36,885 bases of DNA, taken from the NCBI RefSeq assembly GCF_002911015.1, contig NZ_KZ626924.1:1-36885 (forward strand). Direction: 5' to 3'. Each line of letters opens with the position of its first letter. The first letter of the stretch is position 1. The position numbers and the translations under genes are program-made. The DNA is from Streptomyces populi (GTDB taxonomy: Bacteria; Actinomycetota; Actinomycetes; Streptomycetales; Streptomycetaceae). Of the stretch, positions 6,534 through 15,524 are shown one piece after another. The notes below the pieces were generated by a model. It was given only the letters and a program-made list of their open reading frames with translations. It was not told where the DNA came from and searched no databases.

Positions 6534-8276
6534 CTACGCCGAGAGCAGCTTGCGCACCCGGTCCTGTCCCACGGCGAGCAGCAGCGTGGGCAGGCGCGGC
6601 CCGGTGTCGCGGCCGACGAGCAGGTGGTAGAGCAGGGCGAAGAAGGTGCGCTGGGCGACCTTGATCTCGGCGGGGAGTTCCTTGGCGGTGGCGTCGGCGG
6701 AGAAGCCCGCCTGGACCTTGGGAACGCCGTAGACGAGGTGGGTGAGGCCGTCCAGGGACCAGTTCGCCTCCAGTCCCTCGAGGAGCAGGCGCAGCGACTC
6801 GCGGCCCTGGTCGTCGAGGGACTTCAGGAGCTCGGCGTCGGGCTCGTCGCGGACGACGGTGCGCTCCTCGGCAGGGACCTGGGTGTTGATCCAGGTCTCG
6901 GCCTTGTCGAGGCGGGGCCGGACCTCGTCCAGGGAGGCGAGCGGGTTCTCGGGGTCGAGCTCGCTCAGGATGCGCAGGGTCTGGTCCTCGGCGCCGGCGG
7001 TGATGTCGGCGACGGAGGCCAGGGTGCGGTACGCCATCGGGCGGGCGGTCCGCGGCAGCTCTCCGGCGGCGGTGCCGACCGCGCGGCTGTAGGCGGCGGC
7101 GTCGGCCGGGAGGACCGAGCCGTCGGCGACCTTGCCGGCGAGCTTGTCCCACTCGTCGTAGAGCCGCTGGATCTCCTGGTCGAAGGCGATCTTGAAGGAC
7201 TGGTTGGGGCGGCGGCGGGCGTACAGCCAGCGCAGCAGCTGCGGCTCCATGATCTGGAGCGCGTCGGACGCGGTGGGGACCCCGCCCTTGCTGCTGGACA
7301 TCTTGGCCATGCCGGAGATGCCGACGAAGGCGTACATCGGGCCGATGGGCTGCTCGCCGCCGAAGATCCCGACGATCTGGCCGCCGACCTGGAAGGAGGA
7401 GCCCGGGGAGGAGTGGTCGACGCCGCTGGGCTCGAAGATCACGCCTTCGTAGGCCCAGCGCATGGGCCAGTCGACCTTCCAGACCAGCTTGCCGCGGTTG
7501 AACTCGCTGAGCAGGACGGTCTCGGCGAAGCCGCAGGCGGAGCAGGTGTACGACAGCTCGGTGGTCGTGTCGTCGTAGGCGGTGACGGTGGTCAGGTCCT
7601 TCTCGCACTGCCCGCAGTAGGGCTTGTACGGGTAGTACCCGGAGGTGGAGCTGCCGTCGTCCTCGGCCGCGGCGCCCGATCCCTCGGCGGCCTCCAGCTC
7701 GGCCTCGTCGACCGGCTTCTGGCCCTGCTGCTTCTTGGCGGGGGCCTTCTTGGTGCGGTACTGCTCCAGGATCGCGTCGATGTCGCCGCGGTGCTTCATC
7801 GCGAACAGGACCTGCTCGCGGTAGGTGCCCGCGGTGTACTGCTCGGTCTGGCTGATGCCGTCGTACTCGACGCCGAGCTCGGCCAGGGCCTCGGTCATCG
7901 CGGCCTTGAAGTGCTCGGCCCAGTTCGGGTACGCGGAGCCGGCCGGGGCCGGGACGGAGGTCAGCGGCTTGCCGATGTGCTCGGCCCAGGACCCGTCGAT
8001 GCCCGCCACGCCGTTGGGAACCTTGCGGTAGCGGTCGTAGTCGTCCCAGGAGATCAGGTGGCGCACGGTGTGCCCGCGGCGGCGGATCTCGTCGGCGACG
8101 AGGTGCGGGGTCATGACCTCGCGGAGGTTGCCGAGGTGGATCGGGCCGGACGGGGAGAGGCCGGACGCCACGACGACCGGTTTGCCCGGGGCCCGACGCT
8201 CCGACTCCTCGATGACCTCATCCGCGAAACGGGAGACCCAGTCGGTGGTCTCGGTGCTCTGAGCCACGATCGGCAC
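6534..8276 (-). CDS. lysS: Lysine--tRNA ligase, class I
   Basis: A 580-residue class I lysyl-tRNA synthetase, which charges tRNA-Lys with lysine using ATP. The class I signatures are SGPIHLGN near residue 40 (HIGH equivalent) and KMSSSKGG near 305. A zinc-ribbon-like insert with two CxxC pairs (YCGQCEKD and YTCSACGF) lies near 205-235. Streptomyces use this archaeal-type enzyme in place of the common class II form. The open frame reaches 8291, but GTG 8276 (MPIVAQSTETTDW) fits the usual N-terminus and has AGGAAG upstream; GTG 8267 is an alternative. It is divergent from argS across 167 bp and convergent with the DUF2637 gene. Confidence 0.95.
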   Translation of the reverse strand: MPIVAQSTETTDWVSRFADEVIEESERRAPGKPVVVASGLSPSGPIHLGNLREVMTPHLVADEIRRRGHTVRHLISWDDYDRYRKVPNGVAGIDGSWAEHIGKPLTSVPAPAGSAYPNWAEHFKAAMTEALAELGVEYDGISQTEQYTAGTYREQVLFAMKHRGDIDAILEQYRTKKAPAKKQQGQKPVDEAELEAAEGSGAAAEDDGSSTSGYYPYKPYCGQCEKDLTTVTAYDDTTTELSYTCSACGFAETVLLSEFNRGKLVWKVDWPMRWAYEGVIFEPSGVDHSSPGSSFQVGGQIVGIFGGEQPIGPMYAFVGISGMAKMSSSKGGVPTASDALQIMEPQLLRWLYARRRPNQSFKIAFDQEIQRLYDEWDKLAGKVADGSVLPADAAAYSRAVGTAAGELPRTARPMAYRTLASVADITAGAEDQTLRILSELDPENPLASLDEVRPRLDKAETWINTQVPAEERTVVRDEPDAELLKSLDDQGRESLRLLLEGLEANWSLDGLTHLVYGVPKVQAGFSADATAKELPAEIKVAQRTFFALLYHLLVGRDTGPRLPTLLLAVGQDRVRKLLSA

Positions 8277-8443
8277 GTCCTTCTTCCTCAAACGCGAGTA
8301 CGGCTGACGCGACCATTCTCCCAGCTCGGCCCCGAACCGCGAAAACGGCTTTTCACCGCGTGGGATACTGGCTTTCCTGTACTGAGCTCGTACTCACCGT
8401 GTACGCGCACTCTCCGGAACCCGAGCAGAACGGCAGCCACTCC

Positions 8444-10213
8444 ATGGCCTCGGTCACGTCCCTCACCGCTTCCGTCCATCAGCGCCTCGCGGACGCCCTC
8501 TCGGCAGCTCTGCCCGAGACCGGCTCCGCGGACCCGCTGCTGCGCCGAAGCGACCGGGCCGATTTCCAGGCCAACGGGATCCTGGCCCTCGCCAAGAAGG
8601 CGAAGGCGAACCCGCGCGAGCTGGCGACCGAGGTCGTGGCGCGGGTCGAGTCGGGTGACGTGATCAAGGACATCGAGGTCTCCGGGCCCGGCTTCCTGAA
8701 CATCACGATCACCGACCGGGCGATCGTGTCGAACCTGGCCGAGCGGTACGCGGACGGTGAGCGCCTCGGGGTGCCCCTCGCGAAGAACCCGGGCACGACG
8801 GTCATCGACTACGCGCAGCCGAACGTGGCCAAGGAGATGCACGTCGGTCACCTGCGGTCCGCGGTGATCGGTGACGCGGTGGTGCAGATCCTGGAGTTCA
8901 CGGGCGAGTCCGTCGTGCGCCGGCACCACATCGGCGACTGGGGCACGCAGTTCGGCATGCTCATCCAGTACCTGATCGAGCACCCGCACGAGCTGGACCA
9001 CAAGGGCGGCGAGGTCTCCGGCGAGGAGGCCATGTCGAACCTGAACCGGCTCTACAAGGCGGCGCGGACCGTCTTCGACTCCGACGAGGAGTTCAAGACG
9101 CGGGCGCGGCGCCGGGTGGTGGACCTCCAGGCGGGCGAGTCCGAGACGCTGGCCATGTGGCAGAAGTTCGTGGACGAGTCGAAGATCTACTTCTACTCGG
9201 TCTTCGACAAGCTGGACATGGAGATCCGGGACCCGGACGTGGTCGGCGAGTCGGGCTACAACGACATGCTGGACGAGACGTGCCGCCTCCTGGAGGAGTC
9301 GGGCGTGGCGGTCCGCTCGGACGGCGCGCTGTGCGTGTTCTTCGACGACGTGAAGGGCCCGGACGGCAACCCGGTGCCGCTGATCGTGCGGAAGTCGGAC
9401 GGCGGCTACGGCTACGCGGCCACCGACCTGTCCGCGATCCGTGACCGTGTCTTCAACCTGAAGGCCGACAGCCTGATCTACGTCGTGGACGCCCGGCAGT
9501 CCCTGCACTTCAAGATGGTCTTCGAGACCGCGCGCAGGGCCGGCTGGCTGAACGACGACGTCAAGGCCCACCAGCTCGCCTTCGGCACGGTGCTGGGCAA
9601 GGACGGCAAGCCGTTCAAGACGCGTGAGGGCGAGACGGTCCGGCTGGTCGACCTGCTGGACGAGGCGATCGACCGGGCGACGGCCGTCGTGCGGGAGAAG
9701 GCCGAGAAGGTGGGCCTGAGCGAGCGGGAGATCGAGGAGAACGGCCGGTTCGTCGGCATCGGCGCCGTGAAGTACGCGGACCTGTCGACCTCGGCCGTGC
9801 GGGACTACAAGTTCGACCTGGACCAGATGGTCTCGCTGAACGGTGACACGTCCGTGTACCTCCAGTACGCGTACGCCCGTATCCGGTCGATCTTCGGCAA
9901 GGCCGGGGACCGTACGCCGCTGGCCCACCCGGAGCTCGAACTGGCCCCGGCGGAGCGGGCCCTGGGCCTGCACCTGGACCGGTTCGGGGAGACGCTGGAG
10001 GAGGTCGCCGCCGAGTACGCCCCGCACAAGCTGGCGGCGTACCTGTACCAACTGGCCTCGCTGTACACGGCGTTCTACGACCAGTGCCCGGTCATCAAGC
10101 CGGCCCCGGAGCAGGAGGTCGCGGAGAACCGCCTGTTCCTGTGCGACCTGACGGCCCGCACGCTCCACCAGGGCATGGCCCTGCTGGGCATCAGGACGCC
10201 CGAGCGCCTCTGA
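8444..10213 (+). CDS. argS: Arginine--tRNA ligase
   Basis: A 589-residue class I arginyl-tRNA synthetase, the usual length. The N-terminal Add-1 domain (about 1-110) recognises the tRNA D-loop. The catalytic domain has DYAQPNVAKEMHVGHLRS (HIGH motif HVGH) near residue 125. GKDGKPFKTREGE near 387 replaces the KMSKS loop, as in many ArgRS. The C-terminal anticodon-binding helical domain includes YLQYAYARIRSI. The open frame reaches 28 codons upstream, but ATG 8444 (MASVTSLTAS) matches the family. The 167-bp gap to lysS must hold both promoters; I could not assign them convincingly. A strong terminator follows. Confidence 0.96.
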   Translation: MASVTSLTASVHQRLADALSAALPETGSADPLLRRSDRADFQANGILALAKKAKANPRELATEVVARVESGDVIKDIEVSGPGFLNITITDRAIVSNLAERYADGERLGVPLAKNPGTTVIDYAQPNVAKEMHVGHLRSAVIGDAVVQILEFTGESVVRRHHIGDWGTQFGMLIQYLIEHPHELDHKGGEVSGEEAMSNLNRLYKAARTVFDSDEEFKTRARRRVVDLQAGESETLAMWQKFVDESKIYFYSVFDKLDMEIRDPDVVGESGYNDMLDETCRLLEESGVAVRSDGALCVFFDDVKGPDGNPVPLIVRKSDGGYGYAATDLSAIRDRVFNLKADSLIYVVDARQSLHFKMVFETARRAGWLNDDVKAHQLAFGTVLGKDGKPFKTREGETVRLVDLLDEAIDRATAVVREKAEKVGLSEREIEENGRFVGIGAVKYADLSTSAVRDYKFDLDQMVSLNGDTSVYLQYAYARIRSIFGKAGDRTPLAHPELELAPAERALGLHLDRFGETLEEVAAEYAPHKLAAYLYQLASLYTAFYDQCPVIKPAPEQEVAENRLFLCDLTARTLHQGMALLGIRTPERL

Positions 10214-10220
10214 CGCCCCG

Positions 10221-10246
10221 CCGGGGGCCTGGGTCCAGGCCCCCGG
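10221..10246. terminator. Bidirectional terminator between argS and the 1404-residue gene
   Basis: A 12-bp perfect stem (CCGGGGGCCTGG at 10221-10232, complement at 10235-10246) with a 2-base spacer begins 8 bases after the argS stop and ends 12 bases from the stop of the convergent gene. Confidence 0.8.
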
Positions 10247-10257
10247 GAAGTGCGGGT

Positions 10258-13200
10258 TCAGGCCCTCTGCGCCCAGGCCCGTTCGAAGAGCACCGGTACC
10301 GGTGCGCACGGCACGACCGCCGTGTGCGCCGTGGACCGGTGCTCTCGCGCATACGGCGTCGAAGAGAACTTGGCCCGCTCCAGCGGCAGCCGTGGCGCCT
10401 TGGTCTCCTGCCAGGGGCCGGGCAGGAACAGGGTGCGTCCGGCCCGCGCGCGGGTGGTGCTCAGGACCCGTCCGGACGCGGCGAGTTCGGTGTGCGCGGC
10501 CTTGAAGCGGGCGGGCTTCCAGCCGGTCCACTGCTTGACGTTCCGGTCGGTCGGGTCGGGCAGGGCGAGCAGCGTCAGGTACAGGACGGCGGCGTCCGTA
10601 CCGAGCCCGTACGCGCTCGCGCACTCCTCGACGAGGTGGGGGACGCCCCGGGCGGGATCCTGCTCCCAGCCGGCGGCCCGGCCCTCGTCGGCGGCGAGGT
10701 GTGCTCCGAGGGCCGCGAGGTCCGGCGAGAGCAGTGCCCGCAGATCGGCGAGGCCCGGCAGCCCGGACAGGGTCGGAAGCCACTGGGAGGGCAGTACGGC
10801 GTCGAAGTAGGCGTCCAGCCGGTCCAGGACCGGGTCGTCGGGGCCGGTGAGCGCGGCCGGGTCGACGCGTATGTGCCGGACGGCGTACACGGGGTCGTCC
10901 TGCCAGGACACGGCCGGGTGGGTGTCCAGGCCCTGGGAGGAGAGCGGGGCGGGCCCCTTCATCAGGTGGTTGCTCTGGGTCGAGAACACGGTGAGCGGCC
11001 CGGTGCCGGCGTCGAGCGCGGCCCGCAGCCGGGCGACGGCGGCCCCGACGGCCGGGCGCAGCGGATCACCGGCCTGGGTGCGGTACGCCGTCCAGGCGGC
11101 CGCCCGGACGAGGCCGAGCAGGTCGGCGCCCACGGGACACGAACGCGCGTCCCCCGTTTCGCCGATCCACCCCGGCTCCCCTCCGCCCGTCCGGATCCCG
11201 TCGAGCACCTTGCCGCCGGACGCCACCCGCCCCAGGAGGGTGGCGACGCGCAGGTGGGGACGCCAGGGCTCCGCCGCCCGGGCGTCGCGGGAGGGATACG
11301 CCAGTTCGCCCTTGAGCCGGGGGAACTCCTTCCGGGCGAGCGGCAGCAGGGCCGCCGGCGCGGGCCGGGGCGCGCCGAAGCGCTCTCGCCACCAGGCGGC
11401 GGCCCGCTCGATGTCCGGTCCCTCGGTCCAGAGCCGGTCGGGGTCGTCGGGCAGCAGCCGCTCGTAGAGGGTGCCGAGGTCGCCGGGGGCGAGCAGGGCC
11501 CGCAGGCCTTCCAGGGCCGCCCTCGTCTCCGCCGGGTCCAGCCCCCACTCCGGCCCCGGCAGGCGTCCTCCGGGGGCCCTTCCGGTCATCGGCCGCCTGA
11601 CCTGGTGCGGGGCGCAGGTCAGCTGTCCCGCGAGCAGGAAGGCCGCCTCCGGGGGCTGGATGCCGAGCCGCTCGGCGAAGGGGGCGGCCAGCTCCGGCCG
11701 GGCGGGCACCCCCCGGTGCTCCCGCAGCAGTTCGGCGAGGCGCGTGTACCAGGAGGCCGGGCGCACGGGCCGGAGCACCTCGGTGTGGAGGGTCCTGATC
11801 CCGGCCGCGGTCAGCGGCCCGTCCTCCGGGAAATCGCCTTCGGGCGCGTACTCCAGCAGGTCGCGTGTCCAGGGGCCGCTGTCGATGACGGCGGCGGCCG
11901 AGGTGGCGGTGCGGAAGGTCTGGCCGTTGTGCGGCAGCCGCACGTAGTCGTCCGTCCTGGTGATCCGGACGATCCGCCAGTGTCCGGCCCGTTCCGTCTC
12001 CGCGACGAACGGAAGCCGGGCGTAGTCGGCGTAGTCCCGGCCGTCGGGAACGCTGTGGGGATGCGCGGCCACGGAGTGCGCCAGGGTGGTGCGCGCGGTG
12101 AAGGCGTGCAGGAGCAGCAGGCGGTCGGGGCCCCGGCCGACGGGGATGTCCGGAGTGCGGGAGTCGTCTTCCCCCGTCCCCGCGGGCGGGCGGGACCCGG
12201 CGAGCTCGATCAGCCGGTCGCAGACCAGGGCGAGCCCGGTGCGCGGCGGCTCCGGGGCCTCGGTGGCCGTCGTACTCACCACGGCCGCCGTGTCCACCGG
12301 CGTCACCGCGCCCTCGGGTGTGAACCGCCGGACCAGACGCTCCAGCGCGACCCTGCAGTTGACGGCCGTCTGGAGGGTGTTGCCGACCTGCCACGCGTCC
12401 AGGGGTTTGTCGGGCCACCTCGGGGCCACCACTTCCATGTCGGGCCACAGCCGGGCCACCGCGTCCATGACGACGGACTCGGGCCGTATGCGCACCGCGT
12501 CCGCGGGCAGGCCGGCGATCAGCTTCTCCACGTCCGCGCGCCCCGTTCCCTCCGGCAGGGCCGGCAGCTCGGACATCAGCGGCCCGATCACGTCCACGGC
12601 GGCGAGCTCGGCCGCCGCGCCGGCGTCCTTGAGCAGGGCGTCCACCGTGCCGCCGACGTGCACGAGCCGACCCAGGAGCAGGGCCAGATCGGCCAGGCCG
12701 ATCCCGGAGCGGAGCGTGGTGCGCTCGTGGGCGCACCACTCCCGGAGCACCGCCAGGCCCTCGCCGTGGGCGAACGAGGGGTGCGGTTCGGTCCATTCCC
12801 ACGTGCTGAGCGAGGCGTACCAGCGGCCGTGGTCGCTGTAGCGGCCGGATGTCCTGTGCAGCTCGTCGTGGAGCAGCGCGCGTGCTTCGGGCCCGAAGCG
12901 CGGGTCGGCCCACACGTGCCGCATCTCGGGGCGGTTCGCGACGGTCAGGTCCTTCAGCTGGGTGGGCAACAGCCGCTCGGGCGGGTCCGGGAGCGGGACC
13001 CCGTGCTCCAGGAAGAGGTCGATCAGGTCGAGCGGCAGGATCATGCGGTCGCCGGGCCTGCCGGGCTCGTAGCGGATCTCCACCCGAACCCGCTCGGCGG
13101 CCAGCCTGGGTGCGATGCGGGCCGCGATGCCGAAGAACGCCCGGTCCGGCCTGAAGCCCCGCCCCTCGTAGAGGCAGTCGGTCAGCCAGCGCGAGGCTTC

Positions 13201-14472
13201 CGCGGCCGTCACCCCGGGGAGTTCACCGCACAGCCGGGCCAGGGTGCCACTGCGCTCCAGCATGTCGAGCCACAGCCGGTTCTCCCGCTCACCGGCGCAC
13301 GGCCGCTGTCGCAGCAGATCCGCGCGCACGGACTCCGGCTCCCGCTCGCACAGCACGTCGAAGGCCCGGCCCGCGAGCGCGTCCGGCCAGAAGAGGCCGT
13401 CGTCCGGCAGCCTCCTCGGCACCATCCTGGCCTGCCCCAGCACCTCGGCCAGTTCCTCCTCGGGGTCCAGCCCGGCGGCCTTGGCCACGTTGCGCACGTC
13501 CAGCGCGAGTTGTGCGTACGGACCGCCCCGCGCGGCCGCAGCGGTGGCGGCGACCCACTTGATCACGACGGTGCGGAAGGCCACGGCCCGCTCGGGCGTG
13601 ATCGCGCCGCCGCGGCTCAGTTCCCTCGCCCGCGCGCGCAGTGCGGACACGGCGATCGCCCCGGCCTCGGCGAACACGGCGTAGCGCGCGTCGAGCCAGT
13701 CCTGGTCCATCGCCAGGGCCTGTTCCCGCTCGGCCTTGCGGGCCCGGCCGAAGTAGGCGGCGCCCCCGTCCCGGTGATGGTCGTAGCCGCCGGCCAGATA
13801 GCGCTGGGCGGCCTCGTCCAGGAACAGCGGGAGCATCTCCGGCCGGGACCTCTCCAGTTCCTTGAAGAACAGGTCGGTGTCCTTCTTCCACAGGCCGGTC
13901 GCCCACAGCCGCTCGGCCTCCTCCAGGACGGCGTCCTCCTGGCCGGGAAAGGCGGCGAGTGCCCTTTCGGGGAAGGGGAGTTCACGCGGGCGGGCGTCCT
14001 CGCCGGTTCCGGGCACACCGGTGCGGAAGCCGCCGACCCGCTCCCACTCCTCGTACGCCATCACCTTGTCCCGGTACGGCGCCACCTCCTCCGGCATGAC
14101 ACGCACGATCCGGCGTCCGGTCACGACGTGCTCGTAGATCCGGGCGACCGCCCCGGTATCGGAGGCCGGTCCTTCGGCGATCGGGACACCGGCTTCGGTG
14201 AGCGCGTCCTTCCACACCGGGTCGCTCTCCGCCAGTTCCGCCGGGACCTCGATCCCGGCACCCGCCCACTGCCGGGCCAGTTCGGCGCACTCGCTCGCAT
14301 GCTGCTCGATCCACCGCCGCAGCCTGCGCATCCGCCCGAGCTCCGGGTGCCCCTCCAAGGCCGCCGGAAGCTGCTTGAGCACCCGCCCCCGCGGGTTGCG
14401 CCACGACACGAACTCCAGGTCCTCGTCCAGCCCGCCCCAGTACCCGCCCGCCTCGACTCGCCACACCAGCAA
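10258..14472 (-). CDS. Very large cytoplasmic protein of unknown function (1404 residues)
   Basis: One uninterrupted frame of about 1404 residues with no signal peptide or membrane segment. The N-terminus reads LLVWRVEAGGYWGGLDEDLEFVSW; the rest is Leu/Ala/Arg/Glu-rich and mostly helical in character. I see no P-loop, nuclease or protease motif and do not recognise a family. TTG 14472 is my preferred start because of the upstream GGGGGAA; GTG 14466 is possible. The frame opens at ATG 14586, but that would crowd the divergent DUF4253 gene and has no ribosome site. Codon bias matches neighbours. Large proteins of this kind sometimes accompany MoxR/VWA ATPase genes in actinobacteria, but none is present here. 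Confidence 0.8.
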   Translation of the reverse strand: MLVWRVEAGGYWGGLDEDLEFVSWRNPRGRVLKQLPAALEGHPELGRMRRLRRWIEQHASECAELARQWAGAGIEVPAELAESDPVWKDALTEAGVPIAEGPASDTGAVARIYEHVVTGRRIVRVMPEEVAPYRDKVMAYEEWERVGGFRTGVPGTGEDARPRELPFPERALAAFPGQEDAVLEEAERLWATGLWKKDTDLFFKELERSRPEMLPLFLDEAAQRYLAGGYDHHRDGGAAYFGRARKAEREQALAMDQDWLDARYAVFAEAGAIAVSALRARARELSRGGAITPERAVAFRTVVIKWVAATAAAARGGPYAQLALDVRNVAKAAGLDPEEELAEVLGQARMVPRRLPDDGLFWPDALAGRAFDVLCEREPESVRADLLRQRPCAGERENRLWLDMLERSGTLARLCGELPGVTAAEASRWLTDCLYEGRGFRPDRAFFGIAARIAPRLAAERVRVEIRYEPGRPGDRMILPLDLIDLFLEHGVPLPDPPERLLPTQLKDLTVANRPEMRHVWADPRFGPEARALLHDELHRTSGRYSDHGRWYASLSTWEWTEPHPSFAHGEGLAVLREWCAHERTTLRSGIGLADLALLLGRLVHVGGTVDALLKDAGAAAELAAVDVIGPLMSELPALPEGTGRADVEKLIAGLPADAVRIRPESVVMDAVARLWPDMEVVAPRWPDKPLDAWQVGNTLQTAVNCRVALERLVRRFTPEGAVTPVDTAAVVSTTATEAPEPPRTGLALVCDRLIELAGSRPPAGTGEDDSRTPDIPVGRGPDRLLLLHAFTARTTLAHSVAAHPHSVPDGRDYADYARLPFVAETERAGHWRIVRITRTDDYVRLPHNGQTFRTATSAAAVIDSGPWTRDLLEYAPEGDFPEDGPLTAAGIRTLHTEVLRPVRPASWYTRLAELLREHRGVPARPELAAPFAERLGIQPPEAAFLLAGQLTCAPHQVRRPMTGRAPGGRLPGPEWGLDPAETRAALEGLRALLAPGDLGTLYERLLPDDPDRLWTEGPDIERAAAWWRERFGAPRPAPAALLPLARKEFPRLKGELAYPSRDARAAEPWRPHLRVATLLGRVASGGKVLDGIRTGGGEPGWIGETGDARSCPVGADLLGLVRAAAWTAYRTQAGDPLRPAVGAAVARLRAALDAGTGPLTVFSTQSNHLMKGPAPLSSQGLDTHPAVSWQDDPVYAVRHIRVDPAALTGPDDPVLDRLDAYFDAVLPSQWLPTLSGLPGLADLRALLSPDLAALGAHLAADEGRAAGWEQDPARGVPHLVEECASAYGLGTDAAVLYLTLLALPDPTDRNVKQWTGWKPARFKAAHTELAASGRVLSTTRARAGRTLFLPGPWQETKAPRLPLERAKFSSTPYAREHRSTAHTAVVPCAPVPVLFERAWAQRA

Positions 14473-14615
14473 GGCAGTTCCCCCGTTCCCCTCACGTGCT
14501 GCCACTGTAGGGGCCGCCACCGACAGCGGGTCCCGGCAGCCCGGCACGAGGCGCGGGGACGCGAACGGGTACTGAGCCCGGGGCACTGTCAGTGCCGGGT
14601 CCTACAGTCACCGGC

Positions 14616-15494
14616 ATGGCGACCCTTCCCAATCCGCTGCCGCGGCTGACGGCAGACCCGAGCGGGCGCGCGCTCGGACTCGACCTCCCGCCCGGCGGGC
14701 TGGTCGACACGACCATCGACGGCCCGTGGCACGAGCCCCTGCTGTGGCGCGCCGAGGACCGGACCGCCCCCGGGGACTGGGCGGCCCTGTCCGCCGCGCG
14801 GAACTCGGGTCTGCTGCCGGTGCTGCTGGACCTGGACGACGCGCAGGACGACCTGGGCGGATGGGAGTTGGCTCCCGACGAGATGTCGTACGCCGGGGAT
14901 CACGACCCCGAAGAGGTGCTGGCGGAGTTCTGGGAGGAGCACGCGGCCTACGAACCCGACGCGGACGAGGACCGTCCCGGCGAGGAGGAGGCCGACGAGG
15001 TCTACGGGCGGGGGCCGACCGTCGCCGAGATGGTCGCGCCGTACGGGCCGTTGTGGCCGGGCCTGGCCGCCGCCACCCCGCTCGACGCTGATCCGAACGC
15101 CCGGGCCGCCGAGATCGCCGACTCCCTGGCCCGGTCCGGTTCCTGGCTGAAGCGGCCCCGGCTCGCCCTGGTTCCGGCGCGCCGCAGCGCGGACATCCCG
15201 GCGGCGATCGGCTGGTCCGGCCCGTTGAACCACGAGAACGACGTGGCGCGGCTGTGCGCCGTGCTCCGTTCGTGGGAGGACCGCTTCGGCATACGCGTGA
15301 TCGCCCTGGCCTTCGACCGGCTGGTGCTGTCCGTGGCGGCCCCGCCGACGACCACGGCCGAGGCCGAGGCGGTCGCGGCGGAGCACTTCGCGTTCTGCCC
15401 GGACAACATCGCCCAGGGCGACCACGACACCCTGCGGGAGTACGCCGAGCACGAGGTGCTGAACGGGCGGGTGTGGTCCTTCTGGTGGGACTGA
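14616..15494 (+). CDS. DUF4253 domain protein
   Basis: A 292-residue soluble protein. The C-terminal 110 residues carry the DUF4253 pattern: RPRLALVPARRSADIPAAIG, LCAVLRSWEDRFGIRVIALA and an ending with EVLNGRVWSFWWD. The N-terminal half has an acidic stretch (about residues 78-130, many Asp/Glu). Biochemical function of DUF4253 is unknown. ATG 14616 follows CACCGGC with a weak ribosome site; upstream in-frame GTG/ATG codons at 14592 would lengthen it by eight residues. It is divergent from the 1404-residue gene, with 143 bp between the chosen starts, and could share regulation with it. Confidence 0.87.
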   Translation: MATLPNPLPRLTADPSGRALGLDLPPGGLVDTTIDGPWHEPLLWRAEDRTAPGDWAALSAARNSGLLPVLLDLDDAQDDLGGWELAPDEMSYAGDHDPEEVLAEFWEEHAAYEPDADEDRPGEEEADEVYGRGPTVAEMVAPYGPLWPGLAAATPLDADPNARAAEIADSLARSGSWLKRPRLALVPARRSADIPAAIGWSGPLNHENDVARLCAVLRSWEDRFGIRVIALAFDRLVLSVAAPPTTTAEAEAVAAEHFAFCPDNIAQGDHDTLREYAEHEVLNGRVWSFWWD

Positions 15495-15524
15495 GCCGTT
15501 CCTCCGGCCCGCCGGGCGGGGCCC

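Noticed and set aside
6333..8663. 776-codon plus-strand frame across lysS
   Set aside because: Opposite lysS and overlapping argS; no ribosome site or domain.
10084..14649. 1521-codon open frame on the plus strand
   Set aside because: It lies opposite the 1404-residue gene and overlaps the argS end; composition (Gly/Arg/Pro) marks it as a shadow.
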